Of a stretch of 64,000 bases of DNA, positions 1-13,800 are shown piece by piece. Source of the stretch: Rallus limicola (Eukaryota > Chordata > Aves > Gruiformes > Rallidae); assembly GCA_022605955.1 (NCBI GenBank), contig JAKCOZ010000005.1, positions 2,879,501 to 2,943,500 on the forward strand, written 5' to 3'. Numbering within the stretch: position 1 is the stretch's first letter; each line of letters opens with the position of its first letter. Under the pieces are notes generated by a model. The model worked only from the letters and a program-made list of their open reading frames with translations, was not told the origin of the DNA and searched no databases. The position numbers were made by a program, and so were the translations under genes.

Positions 1-795
1 GGAGCATTTGGGCTTAAGCTAAAGCAGGACATACAACCTCCAAAAGAAAACATTTGGTTAAATCTTATGCAAAGGCAAACAGATTACCTAGAACTGCAGA
101 GAGTCAATGGACAGTGAAGATCAGTTTCAGGACCTTAGGACAGTTTGTTACTGGGTTTATTCCACTAGTGCAGTCACTAGGCCTTAGAAGAACTAAACTG
201 AAATTTACTAAAATAAATACTTCATATTTCTACAATTTTTACTTACCAGCAGAAATATTTTATTCAACTGATTACAGCTAGCACCTGGAAATAGTTTAAT
301 ATTAGAAAAAGTGGCTTCAGGATCTTAATAAAATGTAGTTTGTATGCTGACACCAGAGAATGACCTGGTATATTTATTCATAAGCATCAAAAACCTAGAA
401 AACAAAGTAATGGTTAAAGAATTTTTGTTTTGTATTGTAGCTCTTCTCTAAAATAAGTAGTTTTTCTTTTCTAGTTAGCTTTTTAAAATAGCAGTAAGGG
501 TCTATTTGTGTTTAATGGAAACATTTTAATTAAAAGTATAACCCATTTAAGAAATATTTATAAAGAAAAATGTGTCCATACTTTAGTGAAAGGTGTTTGA
601 CCTCAAAGGTATCTAGGAACCAATTCAAAACACTTAAAGTCTGAGATCCTGATGTCAGTAACACCTCTGTACCAAACCCAAGTTTAATGATTTAATTTTC
701 AGCAGCTTTTTCACTTATTGCCCCTGCCAATTTACAACATTTAAATTAGAATTAAAACAGCTACAAAATTTCTCTCCCCCACCACCATATTTGTC

Positions 796-814
796 TTTTT
801 TTTTTTTTTTTTTT
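796..814. repeat. poly(T) tract
   Basis: Uninterrupted run of 19 T. It is not obviously attached to any retroelement body, so it is listed as a simple repeat. Confidence 0.9.
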
Positions 815-1009
815 GGTGAAACTAGTTTGGAGGGAAAGTTAACTAATCGGTGCTACTATCAAATAAAATTTGACTTTGACACATAATATTTTAGTTATTT
901 AATTTTTTTTTTGGTTCTTCACCTCCCCCTCAAGATCCGGCTAAAGAGACTTATCCTTCTTTCACCATGAATATTTTGCCTCCCTGACAGAGTAAAGCTC
1001 CTCCCCACT

Positions 1010-1140
1010 ATTAATTAATCCATGGTGCATTAATATTTTTCTTCTGCTCACCGTGTTTCCACCACATGTGTTATGGTTTCATGGTTAGTAGGATAATGCA
1101 TAATTAATGTATCATTAGCATGCAGTCCATTTAATGTTTC
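1010..1140. promoter_or_regulatory. candidate conserved noncoding element (homeodomain/POU-like sites)
   Basis: This stretch concentrates TAATTA/ATTAAT cores (near 1012-1018, 1030-1033 and 1101-1107), an octamer-like TAATGCATAATTAATG at about 1094-1109, and an E-box-like CACATGTG near 1064-1071. Such mixtures are common in developmental enhancers, but AT-rich DNA also makes TAATTA cores by chance. Without cross-species comparison this is only a candidate. Confidence 0.2.
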
Positions 1141-4100
1141 ACAGATAATTCACAATAAATCACTGACAACTGCAAGAAGGAACAGGTGAGCTAAAGTTCT
1201 AAACAAAAGGAGAGGAGGGGAGAGAGTTCAATGTATTTTTGATGCTATTCAATAAAACCCAGATGAGTTTGCTCCAGATAGCAATGTAATGAAACAAGAG
1301 ATCTAATCAGTTTAGAAAGACGATAGACATGTAGCAAACATTATAGAGAAAATTTCTCATTTACAAGGCTACAGTTGCAATACCAGCATGCAAGCTTTCC
1401 TCTGAAAGCTTTAGCGGGGCTTATGTGGAAACTGGACCTGAAATTGATAGGTGGACTTCAGCATACGAAGATCTTTTGCATGATTATCAACAAATAAGTC
1501 CTTCAATATATCCTTTACCATGCATAAAAATCAAAACTGTGTCATCAGAAAAATATCAGATCTGGGACATTTTCTTATCTCCATGCATAATGAGAAAAGT
1601 GAATAAATTATGAAGGCTATCAATGGATAAGTGAAAAAGACTAAACTTCAGCTGAGCATGAGAAGCAGCAAAAGTATTGCCACATAAAAAGGCCACTCAT
1701 GAGCTTGCAAACAACAGTTTATCAATAGAAAACATGTTTGAATTCAGCTTTATTAGGAAGCAGTTTAATCAAACCCTTGTTTCCATACATTTTTTTATGC
1801 AGGAATGTATTTGCAAAGAGAAATGTCTTCGAGTTTTTCAAGCTTTGGCTATGTATCTTTTCAGAATTTATTCTTAATTTTTTCATCTCTCATTTATCTA
1901 ATACCACACTAAATAATTTGAGTTCCAGGGGGAAAAAAATACTAACAGTAATAATCATGAGATCTTTAATACAAGTGAAGCCAAAGAACATAACTTGACA
2001 GGTAAATACAAGATAATAATGCTACAGCCCCATTCTAAAACATAGTTGGAGATGTAAGAAGAATTTTTTTCTTCTTAGATTCAGCTTATTACTTTTTGGG
2101 AAAGAAGAGAAGCTGGGTGTGAGGGGGGATTTGTTTGTTTATTTGCTGGTGAGCAGTAGCTTTCCTGATATGTGTAATGTAATTTATTAGCTCAATGGTG
2201 TTTTGTATATTGTCTAGGATAACTCACTATGGTGATCATTCTGAGTTAGTGTACTGTGACCTGTTTTCTTCAAATGCATGAGATCTTTCTCTAATAAGAA
2301 ATTTATAATCTGGTGTAATATTCTAAACTGGATGAGTTGGTCCAGCTTTTCCTTGTTTTACAAAAACAGGAGTAATCATCCAGTGTATACCACACAAGAA
2401 AATTATGTCTCAGTAATTTCAAAGAGAGAGTTTGATGTTGCAAAAATTTCTGTTCTGAAGGGAATTGTATTTGAAATGTAAACAGCACATGAACAGCCAA
2501 CTGAAAAAGTGCCTTCCCTTTGTCTTCAGACTGAGCCTGGAATTCATCTCACATGATCTGAACTAATAGTTACATGTCAAGGTGTTTAGACATCTCCTCC
2601 AAACAAATCATCATCACTTTTTTCCATAGCCACAGGAAAAAAAAGGTGGCCTCATAGCATTATGTATACTCCCTGTCTTGGGCAGTCATCCTCAAAGAGA
2701 AAGAATTGCCCACTTATTTCTGTGGCCTACAAAAAGTACCTAAATTACTAGTCTGGCCTATACTTAAAGAATTGGACTTCAAATTGATGAGAATTCCCCC
2801 CACAGAGTAAAGCACTGCATAGATTTCTTCTACTCCAGATATTCTAAACCAAAAACCAGCCTTACTCATTCCACAAAGTTTATATCCTTCTAAGGATACG
2901 ACACTCATGCAATGCTTCACAGTATTTAGTCACTTCCCTTTTTTTGAAATCACTGATTTGTAATAATTGCTGCTCTGAAAAGAGAGTGGCATTTTTAATA
3001 ATTAAGCAGTGTAAAAGAGCCATGTCAAAGGGCATTGCACCTTGCTTTAGAAGTGAAAGCAAGTATGTGTAAATAAGCACTTTGCTTAACAAAGTACAAA
3101 GTGTACTCGTTAAAAGTTCTTTTATCACAAAATTTTACAGGTCATTTATCCTTAACATATTGTAAAATTTTATTTTATTTTATATGTTAGATCTCTACAC
3201 TAATTCTAGCAAGAATTGGGAAACCTGGGTGCGAGCTCTGGCTCTTGTTTACTGTAGTGAAGGCACACTGACTTACTGTAGCTTCAAAGAAGGCTAGATG
3301 ATTTGGGCCCATTCCATAATAATTCTTTTTGAAGTCATTGAAAACACAGATGGATGTTTCCAGATCTATTTAGATATATCTTCTTGATTTATCATAAACT
3401 TTTCCTTACCTGATGAGTATACTTAATGGACTTATCTTGTTAGGTATTTTTTTCCAAAACTGCTCAAAAAGAAGAATTTTACATTATGTGGTAGAATAAA
3501 AAATAAATTTTAAAAAAATATCAGACTAAATTTTTATATACACCAAAATCAGTAAGTTACTTTGTAGACATGTGCATCAATACATCACATTCTAAAGGCT
3601 GTGGAGGACAAGTATAAAAGCTAGTTAAAAACTAGTGGTAATATACAGAATGCTTGAAGAAAAGGGTACAAGCAGTGCACCTTTCAGTTAGATATTTGTA
3701 ACACAAGTCATCACAACAGTGGTAGAAAAAGTATCACATTAGACACAGTTCCTTCTTCACATTATTTAAACCTTTTGATCCCTTTTAATTTACCCCCAAA
3801 GCAGATTAGCAGTATTATCTACTTTTTTTTTTTCACTGTTTCCCCCTAGGTTCATTGGGTTCTCAGTACACTTAAATTATTAAATCAAAAAGTCACTGAC
3901 AGGCTATTGAAAAGGAAAAAGAAAAATCTTTGGTTTTCTGGTGGTATGTGTGTAGGTCTAGTAGTTTTCTTTTATTAATTTGGATCAGTGATTATATGGC
4001 AGCAGACTGATTAGTTAATTCTTAGCAAATCTGTTTGTAAAAGTACTGATACTTGGAAGTAGACTATTATAGGTATGTTTTTCTCTCAAGTATTCTGAAG

Positions 4101-6865
4101 GATATGCTGGTTCTTCCCCTGTTGTGGGAACAATAAACATTTCCTTTTGTTCTAGATCATCTAGAGTACATATATTTAACAGGCTATTTTTGTTTCTTTG
4201 TTTCTCACCAAAACTTATCAATATATTAGCTATCAGGACCAGACCTTGGAATATAATTCTCTTCCATTCAGGTAACTAGCAATTTTACAAATAACACATC
4301 TTAGAGACAGAAATTTGTCACAGCAATAGACAGAACAATTCAGACGCAAGGGCAAACTAGAAAGACAAATCCAGACCCAAGAGCAGAAAGCAGCAATAAG
4401 GATTTCTGTAAAGCATGTAAGTATCTAAAGCAGATGATCCTGAGTTGTCCTAGTTCCTGGTTCTTTAGTCTCTCAAGGGCTGAAACTATTCACCCACCTC
4501 CCTACCAGCTACGTACTTCCAACTCAAATGTATAAATTCACTCTAGACCTATATTTCAATACTTAATGCCGTCTTCCCTCCCTCCCCTTAGAAATGAGAA
4601 CACTAGTGAATAATTTACAGTGTCTAGAGTGTTAGTTTAAATACATGAAATTTAATAAAAATTTAAACTGAGAATCAAAGCAGATTTCTCAAAATACAAA
4701 AGCCATTATTATTTTAACTGTTCATTGCTGTTATTTAAAAGGATATGGTCAAGTTACATATTTGGAACCAGCCATATGAGATACCAGAATCAGTCTTGTG
4801 TTAAGGCAATGTGACACCCTACAGACCAAATCACGTCTTTTGGACACTAACAGGCAACCCCAAAAAACAGGTAAGACATCAAATTTACCAATATATTATT
4901 TTATCTCTTGTAGATACAAACACTATTTTAAACAAAACAGATCAGAGAACTAACATTCCACATAAATGTTTTGTGTACCAAGAACACAATAAACTGAGAA
5001 AAACATTTATTCTATAAATGAAACCTCTTGGCAATAAATATCTTTAAACAATCAAAGTAAAGCTGAAATTTGAGCACATTGTCCAAAGTCACTGGGATGC
5101 AAATCAAAGTTACAAAGAAACCTGTAGCTCACAGAGCATTTGTCTTTTCTAACATTTATAATCTAAAACGTTCAGAAAAATTTAAATGAAACTACAATGT
5201 TCCTGACAAGCATAACATTTAGTTTCCAGAGTGATTAAGCTAATATCTAATCTACATGGAATCGCTAGAAGACTATGAGTTCACATATATGAATTGATAT
5301 TTAAATGTACTACATATGCTCTCTACTTTATTAACTGTATATGTATATACACAGGAAGTCCAAAGATTGATCCAACAAAAAAAATGTTTCAGTGAAAATC
5401 TTATTACATGAAATATTTTTTTTTATTCTACATTGAAATTAAATATGGTTATTCCGGCTTAAACTGTTCCTTTTGTTCGGAAGTAATGAGAAAATAATAT
5501 TTCAGTATTTTTAATGGCTTTATTTCCAAGTTAATTAAGAGAAAAGGAATGGATATCATTATTTTCTCATAAACTTCAGCATATACAAAAATAAAATGGA
5601 CAATTTTAGGTGAGAAATTCAGACCTAGCACTTTGATGACACTGAGGTGATAACAGATTTGATCTATTTCATATATAATTCAGATACAATTTTCTACTAC
5701 AAATATGAGGCACCTAGGTATATTTTGTTTCTGTAATGTGAACAGCTACATTCATAATATGAAAACATGCAAAAGGACAATATGGGCCTAGAATTTTGGC
5801 CACATAGTTTACATATTTAGAGTATCTGTATTAAAATCAGTCGATGTGGATTCACACTAGAGCAATGGGACCGTATTGAGTTCATTTTTAAAGAGATTTA
5901 TGAGTTCATTGTTTATACCAAGAATGTGGGTTTTACTGTTTAAAGAATCCATGGTTTATACATGCATTTCTGCTTAGTGAGGAAAGTGTTAAAGTCCATC
6001 ACTGCTGTAACATTTTTAAAACGGTACAGTACCATACATCTTAAGGATCTCAAAAGTTTAAGAAGCTGTCTCAAAGTAAGCAAACAAAGCAGAATTCATC
6101 TCTGATCTTACTAGAAAATTACATCTGTGAAACATCTGATTCAATGCTTATCTTTGAGTAGTTTCTTATGACAGAGGTCATTGTATGTTTTCTAATGTTT
6201 TAAAACTTCAGTCAAGTAGAGCTCATAGTTAAATGAAGAGATCACAAGGAAAAAATTTTAAGGCAGAGACTTCTTAATGTATATACTCAAGGAGAAAAGA
6301 AAGTAGCCACCATTTATGACTGCTTGAAGCAGGACAGATTTCTCAGACACAGAAAATGTAGAAGGCAGTCACAGTTTAGCAATTTCCTGGTGCCTTTCAT
6401 CTAAACACCACATAACACTAAATAAACATTAATGAATTAAGCTGCTTAACATATCTACAAAGTAAGTACAGTAAAGAAGAAATGTACTTACTCTTTTGGC
6501 AAATGTCCTAGTACCTTAAAGCGTCTGATTATAAAATGATCCAGAGCAATAGTTGCACGCCATCAAGACAAAAAAAACCACACATACTTTCATAATCTAC
6601 AGAGTGCTTTGTGAGAAGTTGGGGGGAAAACACTCTAAAGATATTGCTGGTTGAGTAATTTCAAATTTAATATGGTTTCTTGATGAAAAGAAAAAGACAA
6701 ATATTAACAGGAATGTGCATGGAAAAAAGTAAATTTTTTAATCATCTTTATTTTTTATGTAATCCAGTGGTGAGGTCTCCTTTTGTCAACTCCAAGAGCT
6801 CCTGAAAGTATCATTTCCCAGATGAGTTAGAAAAATAGAAAAACTGAAATTAAAGTTGCAAATAA

Positions 6866-6884
6866 TTTATTTCTTCTGTTTATT
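6866..6884 (-). terminator. candidate INSC polyadenylation signals (two AATAAA hexamers)
   Basis: Two AATAAA hexamers on the minus strand (plus-strand TTTATT at 6866-6871 and 6879-6884) lie 13 nt apart. They are the first canonical hexamers downstream of the INSC stop codon. In AT-rich DNA such hexamers occur by chance, so this is only a candidate cleavage signal. Confidence 0.35.
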
Positions 6885-7748
6885 TAGTGGATGCATCTGA
6901 ACATTTCACAAAAGTAGTAGCTTGAATATGAAAAATATGTCTGGATATGCTCACTTCCATTTCTTGTAACGCTTGGGAAGGATGGAAAATTATCAGTGTG
7001 TAATGATCTTAAATCATATATACCTTCACATTGATTATATTAGTTTGGTTTCATAAAGGTTTTTCTGGAATTCTCTCAATTTCTTTAGGAAGTTTCTGTA
7101 AATATAAATAAAAGCTTAGCCTGTAAGTGTGTATCCTCTAATGGAGCACACATTTATACAGTGTAAGAGTGTTTTCTAAAAATTCCAAGCTAGTATTTGA
7201 AAATTTTCTGAAAAAAAAACCATCTTAGCTAATCACAATTACTTATTTTCATAATTCTGTTAAAAAAATAACAACAGTTAAGAAATGGAGTCAGGCTGTA
7301 ACATTCCTTTAATTTCAAAGTATATACCTGCAGTTTTAAGGATCATTTTTCTTCTAATGCAGCAGATGCATGAGACTAAAGCATTTCTTAAAAATCCTGT
7401 AAAATCTTCTAACTGTAGAAAAATATCAGCAAATAAACATTATTAGAAACATTTGACATCAGAGCACCAAATTCCTGGCTTCTTTAACTTGATCCAACTA
7501 TATTAAACAACACAACAACATTTTGTTAGATTGCAGTGATAAGGTCTGTCTTGGCAAGGAAATAAAATAAAAAATTACCTTTACAAATCACTGAAACAAG
7601 TTCACTCATTTTGTTTCTTTGCCTCTACAAAGTACATTTTCGTAGCTTTAAAATAAATAAGTCATAAATAACAATAGGACTAAGACTAAATAAAATTGTA
7701 TACATACTATCTTATTGTATACCTATCATCTTGGTTTTTGGCTCACAC
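6866..7748 (-). other. INSC: probable INSC 3' UTR (end uncertain)
   Basis: Sequence immediately 3' of the INSC stop on the minus strand. It is AT-rich with no coding signal. The nearest canonical AATAAA hexamers on the minus strand are the reverse complements of 6879-6884 and 6866-6871, about 870 nt past the stop. An ATTAAA variant lies nearer, at 7308-7313. Which is used cannot be decided from sequence. Confidence 0.45.
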
Positions 7749-7877
7749 TTATACAAAACTTTCTTCCATATTTGTGCACAGGAGAAAGGAATCCACAAGC
7801 CTGGGCTTTACTAGCTGCTGAAAATCTGAATCTTCAAGTCCATCAGGACTCATAACGGCTAGTCTCCGTAAGGCTGC
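7749..7877 (-). CDS. INSC: INSC terminal coding exon with stop and PDZ-ligand tail
   Basis: Coding part of the last exon: 42 codons plus TAA (reverse complement of 7749-7751). The acceptor is TTTGTTTTCCTAG, phase 0. It reads [14 protein letters not shown]..., then [19 protein letters not shown], and ends N-M-E-E-S-F-V. The last four residues, E-S-F-V, form a class I PDZ ligand (S/T-x-hydrophobic), consistent with INSC binding Par3 through its C-terminus. The stop is in the expected place, so the 3' end of the gene is intact. Confidence 0.94.
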   Translation of the reverse strand, partial: AALRRLAVMSPDGLEDSDFQQLVKPRLVDSFLLCTNMEESFV

Positions 7878-10800
7878 CTAGGAAAACAAAGCAAAACAAT
7901 TGTAATACTGAGAAGGTTTGACAAAATTTTCATTGCAGGAATGCATTATAACTATGTTTAAATAAGACTCAAAACAGAGCTGTGCAGGTCTATGGACTCT
8001 TCTACCTGGCTAATGTCTTGTTACTGTCTTCATGTGTCAAATGAATCTCCTGAAATGCAGCTATTAAATGACAACTTCTTTTGGGCAAATTATTCTCAGA
8101 GCTGAGCAGTAGGAACAGTATGGTGTTCAAGAACACAAGAGGTGAGAGTCAGAGCAAACCTCTCTCTGATCTGCTGCACATTTCATGCTTCCTCTTTGTA
8201 CACTCAACTCTCTTTTCAGCTTTGTTTTATTTATGAGAACTATAAGCCATCAGATCCAGAAAACATCTACTGAAGTTTTACACAATGCCCATAACAGAAA
8301 TCTTAGATACTAGTGTAGTAGAAAACTATTTGGAGATAAATAGTACTGTCAGTTCTGATTATGAGGCTGCACAATGCAAACTGCATTGCTGTTACTATTA
8401 ACTTCATAAACTGTTCCCTTCTAAGAAGGTACTTGTTTTTCTCACTGGAGAAAAATACAGAACAACTACATACCTTCTACAACCTGACATGACCAATGCA
8501 ACTGGAAAGCAGGTTGGCTTTCCCCAAGAACATAAAGTGACTTCTATTAGTAAGGTGTGATAAGTTGTGATCAGTCTATCTCTGTACTGTTTGTCAATTC
8601 AGAACTAACACAAGAGTTAATTGCCTGCTACAAAATATACATATAGTAAAGAACCAACCTAAAAATACCAAACAATACAAGCCCTCAGACTTTACCGACA
8701 ATACCTGTCAGAGCCTGAAGCAGCTTATGCCTCAAGGACAATATTTTTGCCACATTTATTAGAAAGTGTCATCAAGCAGTTACTAAAGTATCAGGAGAAG
8801 CAGAATTGCTGAATTGCTGAGACAGGCAGGTGACATCTTGAGCAATAGGCATGAATTCAAAGAATGTGTAGCAAAAACTTCAATGAGACAGAAAAATTAC
8901 AGACTGGGTCACTGCTATCACTCTGTGGCCTCTGCTCTAGTCCCACAAGATTAACAAGCCTCTGGCCAGGTGTAAAGCATTTCTTGATCATACTTTTTCC
9001 TAATGAGTGAGTCCTGCTTAAACAAATAAAACTTCTCAGATGCTGGTACAGAGTTAGCTGTTAATCAAAGCTGCAATAACTAAGATTTATTTTTACATTT
9101 CAAATACTTTGATAATGAAAAGCATTGTCAAACAATACTCATCAAGACCTATCTCCTAACCCAAGATCACACATATTCCCAAAGCACTTTCACAGAAAAG
9201 TCTGGGTGAAATTACTCAACTCCAGCAGTAGGCTGGGGCTCACAGCTGGGATCTTTCTCCTAAGGAGAGAAAGTGTTAACTTTCAGTTGGTCAGTCCTTG
9301 GCTGGATACTATATTGTCTTGGAAACTTAAATAGAATTAAATGGATTGTGTGAAAGCAAGAAATCTTTCTTCTCTTTGGCCACTTTACATACATATTTTT
9401 ATACATTCATATATATATGAATAAAAATAAACAGGGAACCTGCTTTGGTGGGGGGTTGGACCCAATCTCTGGAGGTCCCTTCCAACCCCTACAATTCTGT
9501 GAATTTGTATGCAGATAAAGGGCTGCTGCCCCTGTGATTCAAGGCTCATTTCAGCAAACACAGCCTCATCAGAGAATGGAATTTAAGAATTACTGAAACC
9601 TTAAATTCTGGAGTGTTCCAGTGAAATTTTTAGCACTCAGTAATGTGAAGATGAAGCCATTTTTCCTTACGTACTAAATCTTCAATCAGAGGATAAATAA
9701 TGGACACTGTACAGGATTGTGCTTAAGGGGAAAAACAGAAGACCCTGTCATGAAATTAAAACATTCCTGCAAGACTTACACATTTTGAACTCTAAAGGAC
9801 TGTTTTTTCTGTGTTCTTCAGACTAAGCATGACAGAAAGATTAAAATGTACCTACCAGACATGCCACTAAAACAGAATCACTGTTATTTCTTTCAGATGG
9901 TGATCTGCAAAGTTTAATTAGGCGAGGAATACCTGAATGCACAAAAGAGTATCAGGAGAAATAATTTAGAAAAACAAACTCCTTATTTTGAGGTGAGGTC
10001 TTTTTATTAGATGTTTCATGTTTATCTCCCTTAGTAGATATGATCTCTCATGCAAAGATGATGTGCAAATACTTAAAGGACTGCCTGTGGAGCTATGCAG
10101 TTCAGAGCAGTCATAATTAATAGTTGTAAAGCATAAACACACAGATGCATTGTTTTTACCCACTATTGCTGTTTCAGAGTGGAAATTGGGACCTCCGTTG
10201 ATTCCCTATCAATCCTCTTACACACCCTTAAAAAACTCCAGCTTCCTGTTAGATTCACCACAGCTTAACCCACAGGGGTCCAGGTTTTCTGTCCACTGAC
10301 AGACCCTGCACAAGGGTTTAAATAAAGGTATGGAGGAGGCAGCACTGTCAGTTGGCACAGGCTGCCACAGCTACGTGTTGAGTGGACCCTGCACCTCAGG
10401 TTCCTCTGGGAAATGAGCCAGAGATTCATTTAGCACCACCTCCTCAGTCAGTCTCTGGACAGACTCTATAGGAAACCTATTCCATAAAGTGTACCAAGTG
10501 AGGCTGAAAATTGAAAAAAGCTTCTCTGACTGGCAGTTCCTCCCTCTTTTTCAGTCTGCCATTAAGTTAGTGATACATCCTTACAGCTGAGTTTTACGGC
10601 TGCTTCTGCCACCTCAGGATCTCGGCTAAGTCGTGCCAATGTAACTGCAGATTTCTGTTGGACTCGCTCACAAGCGGCAACTTCTGCTGAATTTCCTGAA
10701 GATGGTCTTTCAAAGAGCATTTCCATTAAAAGTTGAACACCTAGAAGGATGTAAGAGCCATTAGCATCCTCTCTCCAACAAGAAACAGTCAAAAGAAGTA

Positions 10801-13800
10801 GAGGGAAAGAGCAAGTTACGTAAATACAGACCAATCACTGCTCAAACAGGGCACAAAGAATGCATAAATGTGGACTACAGTTTTGTTGTCAGTGATCAGG
10901 CACATTTGATTTATGCACAATTCTATCTTCACTAGGAAGCTACAGGAGCTAGAAAATGCACTAACTTCTTCCATCCTCCAACTTCTTGGCTTCTCTGCAA
11001 TTTGGTATTTTAGATTTTGCAAGTTTATTTCAGTCAAAAAGCCATTCTGTCTTTACTTCTAAACTTACCTGAAGGCAATCACAAACCTAAAAACCCGTAG
11101 TCACGTACTGCAAGTCTCTACAGGAAGTTTTGCTTTAAAGTAAAGTAAAGCTTCCCCCCCCCAGTTTCTCTTTCTTTAGACAAGCCTTTTACAGTTCCCA
11201 ACTCAAGCTGTTTAAGGGTATTTAGAATGGAGAATCCTTTAATGAGGCAAATGATTAAATTCTGCCTCTTGAAGTTTACTGCGCAACTAACACTTCACTT
11301 TAGAAAAGACAATGTCATCCACGTCGAAATGGTTTCTTTAACATATTATTGCCTGTAGGAGTTAACATTCTTATAGTAACAACACAAAAACAGGTGAGGC
11401 ACTGCTGATTTCTGTTTTCTAGATTATTTTAAATGTAAGGACAATTATGTGCTATTAGACTCCATATGCTATTAGGCATTCAGATTACTTCAGATAGCAT
11501 CAGAGGATTTTAACTGTTAGAACATTTGCATAAATAATTAAGAGAATTAGCATCAGAATCATGCAGCTAAATAATAATCAATCAACATACAAAAAAGTCT
11601 AAGATGAGAAGAAAATGTATCTAAACTCTCTAGGATTTAAAGAGTTTGTGAACTGTCTCAGTTTGTGAACCTGTCTTCTGACAAGACTCTGACCATAACA
11701 TTAGGCAGAGAGAAAAAGCCTTTATACACAAGGCTTAAATTACCTGGGAGAAAATGCTTCTGTGCAAACTTCCATAATGGAGCATATAAACAAACTTTAC
11801 TTCATCACACTGTGCTTGACAGGTCACACGAACATCTCTATGTACTGTAGTAACTAATATGACTTAGGCCTAGTTGGCATAGCTGGTAGTATAATTTCAT
11901 GAACATCAGTCTGTTTTCTGCTGCAGTAGAAGTAGATGAATTATGATCAAATGCCTGACTCAAACAACAGAACAGGTTTTGGTGTGTACAAGGAAATAAG
12001 TAGCCAAACTACATAGCAAATCTGTAAATCTAGTGCCAAATCTTCCAGAGCATCTCTGGACTATGAGTGCTAACAATAGCAAATCAGAATACAACAGCAC
12101 AAGTCAAACAGATGAATCACTGACAGGATACTCTTTACCCAATCTTGTAATTCCAGATGCCTACGGTCCTAAGAAATGTCAGCATCTTACCAAGAGTTTC
12201 TAGAAAAGATTCTGGGTAGGGAAACCCCATATGCCTTCACTGAGAGCTCTACAGCCACCTCTCCAACCTCCAGGAACACAGGAAACTCAGACCAGAAGCA
12301 TTGCAGAAGCCACCAGAGACCTGCCCAACCTCTCTCTGGGACTATCTTACCCCTCCATGCAACAAGGAGGTTGCATAAGAAACAACCATGCTACCCTGCT
12401 GTGCTAATCCCCTTCACTGCACTGTCTTCTGCATGGGACAGGGAAGTCTTGTAATTTGTAAAATTCATATATTTGTGATTAAATTACTTCAGTATCCTGA
12501 TCAACTCAACCTCCACATTATCATTTGGTCTCAAACTTCAACACAAGGACATCAAATGCACACTTCAGCTGTGCCCACATGGATCACATCAAACTAGTTG
12601 TGCCTGATCCTTGCCAGTAATATTTGTGTGCACAGAGCTCAAATTTTCCACTGAAATGTAAGAAACTTCTAAATCCAGTATTTCTATTTCAAAACTCACT
12701 TCTATGTAAATGCTTTTTGAAACCCTTTCTCCCACCTACAATCAGACATGTCTGAGACTCAAATAGATCCAAACTCAAACCATTCCTGTCCAAACCTTAA
12801 TTAAAAACTACGGAAGGGATATTTGTAGGACAGAAAAAGTAATATATCCAAAGCTTCACTGTAATTTAATATATCCCACGGGGGTGGAAAAAAAAAAAGA
12901 AAAAGAAAAAAACTGTCTTACTGTATTGCTTGGCCATGAATTTGCTGGTAGGTGTATTAAAAGGCACTTACGTCTTCCTGTAACCTTATCTACAGAATTA
13001 TTAACCTAATTTCCCAGACCACTTCTGGGCCTGTAACACCTAGGGTTTTTTTCAATATAATGAATTTCTCATAATACGGTGTTTAAAGAAGTGTGTGGGG
13101 GGAAATGGCAACTGCTGTATAGTAATAAAATCATAATGCTTCAAAATTTATAATACTTCTGAATAGATGTGAAAAAAGTGACACAAAATGCAAGTATGCA
13201 TGGCTCGGTATGAGATGATGTCTTTCAATGTGTAAGGAATTATAAAATGTAATTACCAGAATAAAGGTTGTTGAAATGCTTTGTGCTACCTTGCATTGTT
13301 CCTGTGAGTAAGTCACACACACAAAGGACATCAGCAATGTGGTCATACATGCAAAGTTTTCTAAAACAGTGGTAATTTATTTCAGTTACACAGAACTATC
13401 CCAAGGGTCCGTTTTGCACCCCGCAGCAATGTGCAATATCCAGCAGAGACAAGATGCAAAATGAAATATTAGTGAATACTATTTTACCTTGTAACCACTC
13501 CTTTCCCATCTAATCACATTCTCCACAAATAAATACAGAATATGAATATAATTCGGCTAAAATACATACCATTTCCTTGAATTATTTCTGAAGCACACTG
13601 GTCCAAGACAGACATGTTTGCCAATATTGTTACCACCTGTTATTAAAAAGAGAGGAAATATGGAGTATAGGCCTGTGATTAAGTAATAGTAAGTTGTACA
13701 GTGGTTTATAAAATTAATATGGCAGAAGTATGGCAAAACCAATAAAATTAAAAAAGCCTTCTTGTACTTGAACAGTCTATGCCCACCTTTGTGATTTCTT

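Larger units (their letters stand above)
1..6865. other. gene-free AT-rich flank downstream of INSC
   Basis: No exon, repeat family or RNA gene was recognised. Reading frames here are short and frequently interrupted, as expected by chance. Features seen: a 19-nt T run (796-814), a 10-nt T run near 903-912, a purine-rich patch near 1205-1227 and a homeodomain-site-rich stretch near 1010-1140. In other vertebrates INSC is followed by a gene-poor interval and then SOX6, so distant regulatory sequence is possible here (inference). Confidence 0.6.
7878..9855 (-). other. INSC: INSC last intron (1,978 nt)
   Basis: Intron between the exons at 9856-9932 and 7749-7877, bounded by GTAGGT and CTAG. Apart from a 3'-terminal CR1 fragment at 9434-9507 and a short AT palindrome at 9405-9422, I see no gene or repeat. 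Confidence 0.85.

Noticed and set aside
10190..10560. Possible decayed repeat in the short INSC intron
   Set aside because: GC-richer and faintly CR1-like words, but no diagnostic CR1 block could be aligned by eye.
10562..10834. 90-codon minus-strand frame as a stand-alone gene
   Set aside because: It is one INSC exon (10585-10740) with read-through into both flanking introns; only the exon part is coding.
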